Assembly (NCBI GenBank): GCA_023313575.1
Contig: JAJTTP010000024.1
Location: 310,001 to 374,000 of the forward strand
Length of the DNA: 64,000 bases
Source of the DNA: Eutypella sp. D-1
Taxonomy: Eukaryota; Ascomycota; Sordariomycetes; Xylariales; Diatrypaceae
Direction of reading: 5' to 3'
Position 1 is the stretch's first letter; each line of letters starts with the position of its first letter. A model generated the notes under the pieces. That model was not told where the DNA came from and ran no database searches. It saw nothing but the letters and a program-made list of their open reading frames with translations. Positions 1 to 11,023 of this stretch are shown one piece after another. The position numbers were made by a program, and so were the translations under genes.

Positions 1-3000
1 CTTGCATATTAGACACTGTATGACCTCATTCATCATATCTTGAAAATCTCGCCTTTCGTTAAAAGACGGGCGGTCGCATGCTGCGGAACTGGCAAGCCCA
101 GGCAGGACCCTGCATGTATATATCGAAAGCCCGCTGCTACATAGCATGCAGGATATTATCAGCCGCATGGAAGCAGGGTGGGGGCGTTATCGGGTTGCGT
201 TCGCCTTTGAAATAAATAGCGGGAGGAAGTCTGCTCCCGCTGGACGGGTTGTTCAATGTGTTTGTTGGTCCTTCAACCTTCCAAAGTTTGTTAAATAGGC
301 CGCACAGGCTTGCAGACAGGCCGACCTCGCTGCCTAATCAAGCCACGATGTAGTACATACTGACGCTGCGTCTATCAATCCCTATTATGCTTGCATTTCA
401 CGATATCGTTGCACCCTTTTCTTTCTACCATAGAGCGCCCCGACGACGAAACGATGAGTGCTATCTTCTCTTCCATCCGCACCGGCACAATGATGTGTAC
501 AGTGACAGACCTAGTAAAGTTAAGGCAGGATGCGAGGAGAAACTCTATTCAGGTGTCTACTCCTCAATTGTCCCGAATAGGAAGGTGGGCGGAGAATCCC
601 ATTATCTGAGTGGTTGGGCGTTCTTGTGCGTGCGTAGGTGAATTCAGTTACTTGGGACATACATAACTGCTGGCTGGGTGAACTAGTTAGTGGGATGACT
701 GGGCTGTAGAGTCAGAGCATTCTGTTTCTAAAGTTAAGTTGAGATGGAAATTTTCCAAAATACGAACGATCGAGTTCGCATTTTCGCCATATCGCCACCT
801 CGGTCCGTCTTACATAGTTAGATGGGGCCGCAGCCGCCTGTCTTCGACTTTCCGAAGCTCCCGAACCCATTCCCCGCAGCAGTAGCAGCATCGGTACCGA
901 ACTCAACATAACGACGATACACGGATTTCACGCGCTCACTAATAACATACGATGCGAAGCGATGCGGATTCCATTACCGATGGTAGTATGCATCGGCGAG
1001 CAGCATGGCGCAGTCGAAGCTTTGAAGGGGTGAGGCATCTCGGAGGTGCGATGAGCTAGACATTACGGACCCTACGGGCTTTTTTTGTTGAAGAAGGGCT
1101 GGCAGCAGGCAGGCAGAGCCTCCGCCACCGAAGCCGGTGCCCACTAGTCTTAGCGGCCTACCTACCTAAAACAGCCGCCAGCGTAAGCGTGATGCGCAAA
1201 GCAAGAGGATCAGCGAGCGAATGGATACGACACAAACCAACGCGGATACGACCGCGCGCGTGGTGTCCCGGCGGCGCTCGTCGATCAACTCGGGCGCCAG
1301 TCCCCAAGTTTTCCCAGTTCCATCTGTGCCAGGTTGCAAGCTAGGCCGGACGGACGTGCATGACAACCCAAACCGGAATCGACTGAGGCTGTATATATGC
1401 GAGATCGGGCAGTCTGCCCAACGGAACCGGACCTGCTGATCACCCGATTCATCAGCCGGTAACGTGGTGGAATATAATATGAAGACGCCAGCCGGCTGCA
1501 AGGCGGGGGCGCCCTCTGGTGGTGGTTATGTTTGCCCCTCTAAATCGTCTCTACGAGTAGTCTCACTGTGATATTATGTCAGACTCCCCTCCTCTGCAAG
1601 CCCGTAATCAGCGACCTCCTACCCTCCTTGACCCCGTACCCGTATCAAGAAAGACCTCATAGTACCTGTGGCGATGATTAAGGCCCAGCGATGTCAGTTA
1701 AAACCAGATGCTCCTCCACCACCAGCACGAAGCTGGAGCGACTGAGCGGGCAGGCGGACAAGATGATCTGCGGAGTTAGTAAAGTATGGAAATGTGGAAA
1801 TCCGATGCGATCCCGACCCTTTTTATCCAGTGGACTCTACAGCGGCAAATGGCGCTATACTTGTAGTTAGTTAGTTGGTTAGTAATTAACGCCAACCAAA
1901 TTCTTTGCAGACATTTCGTGTCTCAAATACGAGGCAGCTTGGCAATTCTCTAGCAAACCTAGATGAAGACCAACCTAGATTGCTAAACCGGTGATTTCCC
2001 CAGTTTTTGGCCCGGGCGGTAGTTGTAGCCTCTAAACTAACTCAGGACAGTCCTGAAACCATTGGGAATCAGGCAGCCAGTTTTGGCACCAGTCGCCAAG
2101 TTGCCAAGAGGAAGGGGCATCGGTGGCTGTCTGCACAGCCCTGTGGACGCGCGGCTGCATAAGTTTTTTTTTAACCCTTCTGGAAGCCGCAACAAGTATG
2201 ATGATGTCTTGTTGGTAGGTACTAGGCTTTGCTGCCAAGTACCATTTACGGATTGTAAAGTACCTAAGTTTAACAGCAATTACAGATTTGTAGGAAACAT
2301 CCGTCTGCGCACCTACCCGCCCTCATCCTTATACAAATTGCAACTGCTGTTCGAGAGTTTAATAGCTTTGGAAAAGAGCCTCTGGAATAGTCTAGTATTC
2401 TACTGCCAATTTTACTTTGAGATCTCGGAAACATCGTATACCAGGCAACCGCAATTTGTACCATCAATAATCAAATAGTCCAATAGTTCAATAGTGGCAA
2501 GCCCAGCCTGAAATTTAACATAGATACTTTGTACTCTGGTACTCGGTCCTAACAATTAGTACTTATGTACATAGAAGTAGCCCCCGGAATTCTCTTTGTT
2601 CTCTTAAAGACACAGCAAATCATCGGCAGCACCTGCAGCACACCCACCACCTAAAGTTATCCTACATACCTCTTTTGTGCTTGTCTTTTTTATGTAACTA
2701 CTTCCAACTAAAAATAACAAAACCACCACATCTCTTTTCCACTTTATGTATACAATCTCGTAGTCGATCTGATTTTCTAACTTTGACCAACCTCTTATTA
2801 TTATAATTTCATACTTCCTTTGTGTTTGTCCATCTGTCCGTTCGCCCTTATTCAACCTGGTTTTATCCATCGCCTTGTCTACTTGGTCCACTCGCTTGCT
2901 TATCTATTTCGTCATTTCTATCCATCGCTTTTCATCCTAGGAATACTCTCATCGCAACCTTGGAAGAATACCTAAATAAATAACATTCACACCCTACACG

Positions 3001-3019
3001 TATATAGCAGTCATTCACG
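1..3019. other. Intergenic spacer, no gene recognised
   Basis: About 3 kb in which no open frame shows recognisable protein character, codon structure or splice-joined extension. The sequence is mixed in composition, with short T runs near 2165-2175 and a pyrimidine-rich stretch from about 2640 to 3000 that probably belongs to the promoter/5' leader of the CFEM gene. No tRNA, rRNA or transposase remnant was found by eye. Confidence 0.5.
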
Positions 3020-3046
3020 TTTTGGCCGGCCAAAATATATATAAAA
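3020..3046 (+). promoter_or_regulatory. 16-bp perfect palindrome followed by TATA-like box
   Basis: Bases 3020-3035 form a perfect palindrome, TTTTGGCCGGCCAAAA, immediately followed by an ATATATATAAAA stretch. This sits about 75-100 bp before the CFEM start codon at 3119, where a core promoter is expected. The palindrome could be the site of a dimeric regulator; this is inferred from position and symmetry only. Confidence 0.4.
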
Positions 3047-3118
3047 TCATAACTAAACCTGATCCCGTTGAGAAAAATCCACCTACACACACACACTCAA
3101 CCCCACCTACGATCCATC

Positions 3119-3702
3119 ATGCAGTTCACCACGATCGCCCTCTCCCTTTTCGCCGCCGTGGCTGCCGCTCAGTCCAACAGCGGCAACTCTACTGACGACT
3201 CTCTCTCCGGCCTTGTTTCCCAGCTCCCCACCTGCGCTATCGGCTGTCTCGAGTCCTCGGCCGAGGGCGCCGGCTGCGGCGCTACCGACTTCTCGTGTCT
3301 CTGCAACCAGAAGGAATTTATTACCAACATCGGCGCCTGTGTTCTGCTCGGCAACTCCTGCTCGGATGATGACATCAAGAGTAAGTAATCTAAATCTACT
3401 TGCTACCGCTTCTACTGTCTCCTCCCCTTGAAACCTGACCCTACCATTCTTTCCCGCGCGTCTTCAAGCACGTAACTAACCTCCTTACCCCTTCCACAGA
3501 GGCCAGTGGTCTTGCGAACCAGATCTGTACCGACGTGAGGGAGAACCCCGACTCCGCCGAGGCATCCAAGGCTTCGAACCTGGTCTCCTCCGCCCTCGCC
3601 ACCTCCACCGCCACCGCTACCGATGAGCCCGATGCTGCCGCCCGGCCCGACGTTGCGTTCGGAATCCTCGGCGCCGGCTTCCTGGCCGCCCTCGCTCTAT
3701 AA
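3119..3702 (+). CDS. CFEM-domain, probable GPI-anchored secreted protein (2 exons)
   Basis: A small surface protein of 154 residues. Exons are 3119-3380 and 3500-3702; the 119-bp intron has a GTAAGT donor, a CTAAC branch point near 3476 and a CACAG acceptor. Residues 1-17 form a signal peptide ending AAVAAAQ. The next part carries eight cysteines in CFEM order, including CAIGC, the SCLC pair and a final QIC after the splice junction. A Ser/Thr/Ala-rich linker follows, then a hydrophobic C-terminus (FGILGAGFLAALAL), as expected for a GPI-attachment signal. The family includes haem-binding and appressorial proteins of fungal walls; the role of this copy is unknown. The start is chosen because it directly precedes the signal peptide; an upstream in-frame start would bury it. 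Confidence 0.9.
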
Positions 3703-5170
3703 GCTGGAAGGGGAAACCCGCCCACCATCACCATATATGCACAAATCGGTGGCGTTTTTTACGACTGATCATGACTTGGGTTTTATCTTTTCATTTTTTG
3801 GGGAGGGGTTTCCTATTTGGGTTTTCAGGCGCATTAGATCATAGAGCCGGAACCGGCACCGGCACCGGCATAGGCACGGTTCATATGGGTTGAATGGAAA
3901 CATCTCTCACACACATCTCTGCTTTTGTTTATCATCACTACCTACCTAATAATATACCACCGGAGAGAGAAGTTGAGAGGGGAAAACCTCCATCCTACAG
4001 CTAGAGGTATATCTAATAGGTACGGGATTGCAGTCACTAGAGGGGCTAATACCGGCATTGTCACGTAATGCTTCCTTGAAGGGTCTTGCTCCATCTCAGC
4101 ATATTTTTATCCTCTTTTTCCTTCTATACTCCGTTCTTTTCGTCACTTCGTTTCGCTATTTTGCGGCGCCTGGTGGTCTAAAATCGGATTGTGAATGGCA
4201 AACATAACTTACAACCATATAGTTATATGCACCACCCACACGGGCATGCATCACCACGACCCCTTTTTTTAATATGCCCCCTGCCTAATGCGGCTCCGCC
4301 CGCCCCAACACTTGCCCCTTGCGCTATGCATGGCTTTCAAGCTTATTTTTCTTTTCTTCCTAATATTTATATGTATGCCGCTGTACTCCGTAGTCTAAAC
4401 TTTAATTATGCCCCGCGCACGCCCGCTTATCGGAATCAATGTTGTTGAACCATCCCAGAAACACGGCCCGGGGACCAAGCCGTTTCAGCCTTGCGAAACC
4501 TTATCGTGGTACTGCTGTAACTATGCTTGGTACCTAGGTATGTAGCAGGTGGTAGTAGCGCCACGTGGGTAGTCTACATCGTTTTCGCCATAGCGAGGGG
4601 ATGTCTCGTCTTGATTTAAAACCACTACCCGTCACTACCTAGGCATGCTAGGGATGTCCTGTCTTACCACTGCTGTGCCCATGTGTCCACCGTCCCCGTC
4701 TATGCTATTTGAAAATTACACTGTCTCTTGGTTTGTACACCTCTGCATTCCTCTTTCTGCTCAAGGGAATCATTCATAAGCATTTAGCAGAGCCGTCGTA
4801 AAATGCTATCCTTTAGAGCCGCGCTGAGACTTTGATTTTTTTTTTTATAAAAAAACACTATGCGCGGTTGGCGACTGACAGTGACAGTCCCAAGCTACAC
4901 ATATCTCTTGGCTAATGACGTTGCCTATTGTAGAGCATTTATACAGCTCCGTACCGTCTCTTTGTTTAACAATGTTGGCTAAATACAGTGAGCAATCGCT
5001 CTCTAATATGAGGACATTGTGCTAAATCGTACCCTGAACGAGTTGTGAAGATGAAAGAAACTACTTAGTATTGTAGCTAGAACCTGATACTTCTTGAAGG
5101 CGGGGTGGTCATCGCCTAAGCCTCCTCATGTCGACGACATTCCCGAGTATGACTGTGTCCAAACACCGCA
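3703..5170. other. Intergenic spacer
   Basis: Contains the 3' flank of the CFEM gene with a short imperfect run of CCGGCA/CCGGCACC units near 3848-3872, then mostly AT-rich sequence with a poly-T/poly-A tract at about 4837-4858. No coding frame shows family resemblance. Confidence 0.45.
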
Positions 5171-6967
5171 ATGATGATCAGCAACGCTAGCTCTAACCAG
5201 GTCGACTTATCTACACAATATCCGAGAGGCGGGCAGCAAGCTGGGGATGAGACCCCTCCAGTCTGTAAATATCGCGACATACATATCATGGATGATGTCG
5301 AGCCCCTGAAAACTATGAACGGGGTGGGTTAATTCCTCTCACGATAAAGAGCACCCTGATAGACAAGTTCCAGGTGTATTACAAGCTCGGATTCGGGGGT
5401 ATTGCGACGGTCTGGCTCTGCTGGGACCTCGAGACGCAAAAGTAGAGGGCGGTCGAAGTCGACGCCCCCAGCCATTCCTCCGAAGACTGCCCGGATGTAC
5501 TGGCCACGACCAAACTGAAAAAATCATCTGCAGCGGGTGGTGACTCCGACTCAGCAAGAGAACCAGAGGCTGATCATGTGGTGGTTCCACTCGAGACCTT
5601 CTAGGTAAAGTCCCCGAATGGCAGGAACCTCTGCACGGTCCTGCCGGTCCTGCCTGTCCTCGGTCCCACGATATCAGAATGGAGGAGAGAAATTGGCAAC
5701 GACCCTGCGCGCAAGCGGAATATTTGCCGGCAGGTCGTAGAGGGTTTGGGCTTCTTACACAGCAAAGGGCTCTGCCACGGGGACTTCCGGCCGCGCAATA
5801 TCCTCATGAGGCTGCGCCCCGGCGCCTTGGACCATCTAGACGGAGACGCGATGTGCGATCTTCTAGGCCCACCGGATTCCGCGGAGGTGCGGGTGTTCGA
5901 GGGGGAGATAAGGGAGCACGCGCCTGAATGTGTGGTCACGGCTGCCCCGTGGCAGCTCTTCAAAGAGTTCGTCGTGGACGAGGTCGCGATTGTCGATTTT
6001 GGCGAGGCGTACGAGCCCGCGCGTCCGCCAAGGAGACTCGCTGTCCCGCGCGCGTTTGCGGCCCCGGAAATCACGTTCGGAAAACTAGCGGACGTGGGGT
6101 TTCATAGCGATATGTGGTCGCTCGTGTGTACCCTTTTGGAGGTGCGCCTCGATCCGCACCCGGATGGCGACAGGGTTTCTGTCCTGCGATGGATGGATCA
6201 GCCCTCTTCCTCATCCGTACCGTGCCGCCGCGAAGAAAATGTTGCTAGAGAGCCAAGGAAAGGCCTACGATGGTATCTCCCATGTCTCCGGAGATGTTGT
6301 GGGGGTACTGGAGTCAACCACAGGCCCTATTAATCCGCCAATGAATTATCGAGAGGAGAGTGAGGCACATAATAGCCGATACACTTCTCCCCTGGAGATG
6401 AAGATAGCGGCCCCACTCTTTTTCTTGGTTACTGAGCCTGACCCCAACGATCCGACTGGTGTTTATACCAGGAAGACGCAGGTGTTTTATTCTTTGCCCG
6501 ACGAAGAGGTCCCGTTATTCCCTGATCTCCTGAGGCGGATGCTCAAGTATGAGCCGCGCAGTAGGGCGACCGTACAGGAGATATTGGAGCACCCGTGGTT
6601 CGTTGACTCATGTTTCGACGGAATTGTCGTCCCGGTCACTGCAAAACATACTCTTACGGTGCTTGTTATTACCCTGCTGGTTATTGCGCTCTTGGTTCGT
6701 ACCCTCGTGAGCCTTTCTGGTTCGGGACTGAATCGTAGTGAACCTTGTTGTTGCCGCGCTCTGGTCATAAATGTGTATGGTAGGACTGGCACGCCGCCCT
6801 TTACTCATGATATTGATGAGGGAGACTCAGGTCAAACTTCAAAGAACTTTAAATATAGTCAGAAATCACTATTCATTGATCTTCACATATTCCTATCATC
6901 ATGGCGTAGAAACGTCATGGGACTCCACCAGGCGCCAGGCGCCTTCAAAACATGCTCTGAAGAGTAA
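5171..6967 (+). pseudogene. SRPK-like protein kinase pseudogene with C-terminal membrane segment
   Basis: Conceptual translation from ATG 5171 follows the two other kinases in this cluster. There is an N-terminal ENYERGG-IPL motif, a glycine loop LGFGGIATVW, catalytic loop CHGDFRPRNI, DFG motif VDFGEAY, an APE-like AAPE, subdomain XI ending HPWF, then a hydrophobic segment near 6650-6715 (LVITLLVIALLV). It is broken in at least four places. A one-base loss near 5307 shifts frame between EPL and ENY. TAG codons at 5443-5445 and 5602-5604 replace conserved Trp. A second frameshift falls near 6200-6212. The usual ATP-binding Lys is Glu (RAVEV). Both TAGs can be explained by TGG to TAG, which is a CpA to TpA change on the opposite strand, as in RIP. 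It is a dead gene by inspection; the exact C-terminal end is uncertain. Confidence 0.85.
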
Positions 6968-6994
6968 GCTCTATTAATATATGTACATATATCA

Positions 6995-8599
6995 TTAGAA
7001 GAAAATAGCACTACAGGGCACTGCGGGCGCAGGTTGGTGATGCGTCGACCCAGTGAATACAGCTCGTAAATCAGGGTTTACAAAAGGGATAAGACTGAGC
7101 TCCATCGCAAGAAGGGCTATGAGAATCCAGACGAAGACAGGGATACCGCTCAGGTTGTCGTCCTCCTCTTTCGTTGTAGGCACCTCTTCGGCGTACTTGC
7201 CGGTGATCCACGGATGTTCGACGACTTCGCGGGTGCTTATCCTCTCCTTCTCGTTATACTTAAACACCAACCGCAGGAGGTTCACAAAGGCGATAACTTC
7301 CTTATCGGGCAGATTGTAGTTCAACCGCTTCAACCTCGTACCTGCGATCTTCCCCTCAGAATTCATCATGTACCTCCCGATTAGGGTCTCGATCGGGTCC
7401 GTGAAGGTCGCCTTCGACGCCTCTTTATTCTGTACATGACCGAGGATTTGATCTAGAGGCGTCACGAGGGGCTTCAGACTCAGCCCCTCGTCCCCGTCTC
7501 GTTGCGCCTTCGCCTCCGCCAGCATCCGTTCGGCCGCGGGGCGGTAGGGAAACGGTACCGCCTCGCCGATAAGCCACTCCATATTCCTTACGACGTCTTC
7601 CACGCCGCCACCTAGCCACTCGCCCCGTCGCACCTCAAGCAGCGTGCACGCTAGCGCCCACACGTCCGTGCCCTTGCCAAACCGACGTTCGGGCGCCTCG
7701 AAAGCGGCTTCCGGCGCCGCATATGCGAGCGGGATGTGGAGCGTGGCCGGAATCTTCAGGGCCTTTGGAGGTTCCAGGGTTGACGGCGCATACGCCTCCC
7801 CGAAGTTGATGATGGCGATGTCGTCCGTCGCGTATTGGGCGAACCGCCACGCGGAGACCGGCGCGACGACCCATTCTGGCGCGTGTTGACTCTTGCGCCC
7901 GTCCATGCCCACCACCTCCGCATACGGTGGCTCGCGAAATTGCTTCCACATGTCGGCGCGCGTCATGCCGTCGAGGCATCCCGGTCTCAGTTTCATGAAG
8001 ATGCTTCCGGGTCGGAAGTCACCGTGGCATAGCCCTTTCGAGTGCATATAATCCATCCCCTCGGCGACCTGGCGGCAGAGGCGCCGCGCCCGATCGTCGT
8101 TCCGCAGGACATGGTGGCGACGCCAGTCCATGAGGTTAGGACCGAGCACGGGCATGACTAAGCATAGGTGCCTACCGTTTGGAGAATTGGTGTGGAATGT
8201 TTCGAGTGGGGTGACCACGTGCGTCGCCCCGGCGTGGTCCTGCCCGCCGGGGCCGAGCAGGACCCGAGTGGCCATGACCTCGCGCGAGTCTTTATCCGAC
8301 GTCTTCGCCGAGTGCACCTTGATCGCAAACCATTTTCCCGTTGCGGTCTCGAGACAAAGCCATACTGTTGCCGTCCGCCCGAATCCTAGCTTTTGCAGCA
8401 CTAGGAACCTGCTGTCTTCGAGCGTGTCGCCTGGCTTGAGTGGGATGAAGCCGCCGGGTCGATAATTTTCGAGAGGCTCGACTAAATCCTGGATTGGGAT
8501 CTCCTTATAGACGATAGGCTCTGAAGAGTCACTGACGATAACGTTAGAAAGCTCTAATGGCGCGGGAAACTAGATGGAAGTCTCTTACGTATTTGCCAT
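6995..8599 (-). pseudogene. SRPK-like pseudokinase, probably inactivated near the start codon
   Basis: A long open frame (6995-8569) encodes an SRPK-like kinase fold: ENYRPGG-IPL lead-in, LGFGRTATVW loop, FAIKV lysine, HGDFRP catalytic loop, APE-like AAPEAAF, HPWI, then a C-terminal hydrophobic segment (PVFVWILIALLAMEL). Two magnesium-site residues are changed. The catalytic-loop Asn is Ser (RPGSIF, against RPRNI and RPANI in the paralogues), and DFG is NFG (IINFGEAY). The conserved reading frame continues upstream of any Met to a TAG at 8570-8572. The frame then runs TAA at 8585-8587 back to an ATG at 8597-8599, a plausible original start. Both stops could come from CAA/CAG by a CpA to TpA change. 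An unseen upstream exon joined at the CTAG preceding 8569 is an alternative. Catalytic activity is unlikely either way. Confidence 0.75.
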
Positions 8600-9342
8600 T
8601 GTTACAAAACGAGTGGTCGATGAAACAAATTCGCGATCTCGGTTCAATTGATACTACTCTAGTACCTTATATTCATGGAATTTCTACGTGGAGAAAGGTG
8701 ATTCGATGCGGAAACGGCACATGTGGTATTATCGAGTTCATTATCGTGTCCACGATCAAGGCCTGTCATTGTCCGACTGTCTCACAAGAGCGTCCCGCAA
8801 ACAAAGGCTAACAATCACTTATCCTCCGGCAAGGGAAAGGCGGCATCTACCTTGATTCAATGGATGTACTAGGCCCTCTTATACATGACATAGTTGCAGA
8901 ATAACCTGGATGGTACGTTGACATTTTACATTTGACAATCGTTGCAAAGGCAAGCAAACGGCATGTCACCGTGGAGTATGTATGTTATTTTACTCTCTGC
9001 TGCGACAATGGGTACTTGAGACGGGAACCTACCATTACGTTGAGAAAACCGTAGTAGCAGATATATGGTGGAAATGGGTTTGTTGACATAGAAGAGACAA
9101 GTATCACTGTTGACAACTAGAATACCCCCCCCCCCCTACTCGTATTCTCAGGCGATCTTCGGACTTAAGGTTACCTGGCCCCACTATGCCCCCTATATGT
9201 TAGTCCACTTATTGACGCTCAACTAACAGTAATACGAACGGAATTAATTCTGGCAAGGTAAGAGTAGTACAAATTCTGGATTAAATAAAACTACATCCTA
9301 AACATATCGACCTAGGCCCGGATCCGTTTGATATATCCCATC
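8600..9342. other. Spacer between kinase pseudogene and orphan gene
   Basis: AT-rich, non-coding by inspection. It holds a C homopolymer of about 14 bases near 9125-9138. No recognisable gene or structured RNA. Confidence 0.4.
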
Positions 9343-10236
9343 TTAGCCACTGAAAAACATACTGCGGTTGGTGTTCTGTTTCGGTTTTGGTGTTTGGTTT
9401 TGCTCTCGGTCTGCTAGCCAATTCCTACTTTCTCTGACTTGGCGTTTCTTTTGGCTTTCCCTCTCTGCCCTCACCCTCGTCCATTTCCAGAGTTCAGGGT
9501 TGCGGCCTGGCCTTCCGTTGTCATCCAGCCAACGGTCCTTGACTGGTAGCAAACCCACTGGCGCGGTGTTCTGCTTATTCTTAACTGTATAGAGGTGCCC
9601 ATGAATAGTTATCCAGGTTTTGGAATGGCCGAGGTAGACCGTGATGTGATCCTGGTCAGAATTAGGTTCATATCCTGTTTTGCGCCCCGTCATGGGGTAT
9701 CGTGTCGTTCTCCCATCGTGGATTGTAGATCTGATGTTATTAGTCCTCATATCCTCGTCATTAGATACATATACTTGCCTAAGCCATATACATGAAAATC
9801 CAAGATATTTACATTGTGCTCTGGCAAAGCTTTCGTATAACTCCACCGTGGGCTTAGGAAATGTAGGCCGGAATATCCATATAATCTGCGAATCGCCATG
9901 ATCAACAGATATAACCTCTTCGTATCCTTCGAGTGCTCTACTTACATACGGGTCTTCTGAAGTCCCTGTCCCAACTGTTCTCACAGTTCTGAGTGGTTGC
10001 CCATCCTTAGTTGGTAGAGGCCCTCCCGGACCCTCGTTTTCTCCCCTATTCCATTCGTGTTGATTAGATACTCCCATTTCTAGAAGATATCCATACGTAA
10101 TGTTTCCAGAATAGTGTAGTCACTTACCTCTCTCTCCTTGCCATCCCATACAAGCTCTTATACGACCATAATCACAAAGCAACCTTTGACCTTTGTCGGA
10201 TATAAGTCTTTCTATGTCAACTAGGCTCTCTTCCAT
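9343..10236 (-). CDS. Hypothetical protein, two exons, 281 aa
   Basis: I do not recognise this family. The gene was joined from exon 10236-10128 and exon 10079-9343 through a 48-bp intron with a GTAAGT donor and CTAG acceptor. The first exon begins MEESLVDIERLI and an in-frame TAG lies a few codons upstream, which fixes the start. The product is hydrophilic with no signal peptide or membrane segment. The N-terminal third is flexible (GTGTSEDPYV), the centre has aromatic beta-rich stretches (IIWIF, WITIHGHLYTV), and the C-terminus is strongly basic (ERESQKKRQVRESRNW). It sits between the SRPK-like kinase copies. A real spliced gene is more likely than not because intron phase and length both fit, but expression is unproven. 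Confidence 0.6.
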
Positions 10237-10732
10237 TGACCGGATCTGCTCAAGACCTCGCTATCAAAGAGGATGCTTTCTTGTTGGAATCAGCTCCGCC
10301 GACTCAATATGTACCTCGATCATATGAAATTTAAATAGCCTTTAAATATATGCCAGTCTTTGGGGGCACAGGAAAGTGTAACAAAGTCGTTACCACTGGT
10401 CCTGATTTTATATATACTTAAATTGATCGCTGACTAGCTAAAGGAAATACTGTCTAAGATTGGACTGATCCCATACCCTTCATGGAAAAGGGGGTCCTGT
10501 AGAAAGGGGATGGATCGTAGTGAATAGACCTCTGCGATCCATTGCACGTGATTGTTATCGGTGGGAAATATTCATTATATTAGAATGAGTGGGCTGTAAC
10601 AAACCCTGTTTTGTGTATTCAGCAGCTACTCATAATGGCGCAAGTATCATACTATTCAAATTTCCGTATCACTCATTTTATGTTGACTTCCTATGCTAAG
10701 ACCCATGAAATAACTAAATATGAATGAAACTA
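10237..10732. other. Spacer, nothing recognised
   Basis: AT-rich sequence between the 5' end of the orphan gene and the tail of the third kinase. No coding frame or RNA gene seen. Confidence 0.4.
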
Positions 10733-11023
10733 TCATAGGAACCCCATCGGCATGTCGATACACATCTCTGCTACACCGACTGTCTGCCCGCGTGATAATC
10801 TCCCATTTGCAGAATGGGGCCCTAAACGAAACCTCTCCGGCGAGATGCAGTATAACCAGAAAACAGCGATAACCGCCCCAGCCAGTGCACTGAATATTAG
10901 ACAATATTTTCCCACTTCTGATTTGGATTTCTTAGCTGGCACAACATCCTCTCTCTCGTAAGCGTAGGCAGGCGTTGAGGGTGTTACGTCCTCCGAGGTT
11001 TCGATTTTGCGCTTCGTACCAAA
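10733..11023 (-). other. Orphaned in-frame C-terminal tail of the third SRPK-like kinase, with membrane segment
   Basis: Directly after the TAG that ends the kinase frame at 11024-11026, the same frame stays open for 96 codons to 10733. It reads FGTKRKIE, an acidic/basic linker, PAKKSKSEVG, then a clear hydrophobic helix (YCLIFSALAGAVIAVFWLY) and a short basic tail. The two neighbouring paralogues have the same order: HPW motif, linker, membrane helix. The stop therefore cuts off a region that belongs to the ancestral protein. It could be reached only by stop-codon readthrough or if the TAG is a sequencing or allelic change. Confidence 0.7.

Noticed and set aside
6995..8401. Start of the second kinase at a GTG (8401).
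   Set aside because: GTG is not used as a normal nuclear start in fungi, and conserved sequence continues upstream of it in the same frame. The same reasoning moved the starts of the third kinase, the MFS gene and the phosphonoacetate hydrolase to ATG codons.
8570..8588. A 19-base stretch beginning GTAAGA and ending CTAG between the likely ATG and the open kinase frame, looking like a micro-intron.
   Set aside because: It is far below the minimum spliceosomal intron size in fungi, and removing it leads to an in-frame stop within a few codons.
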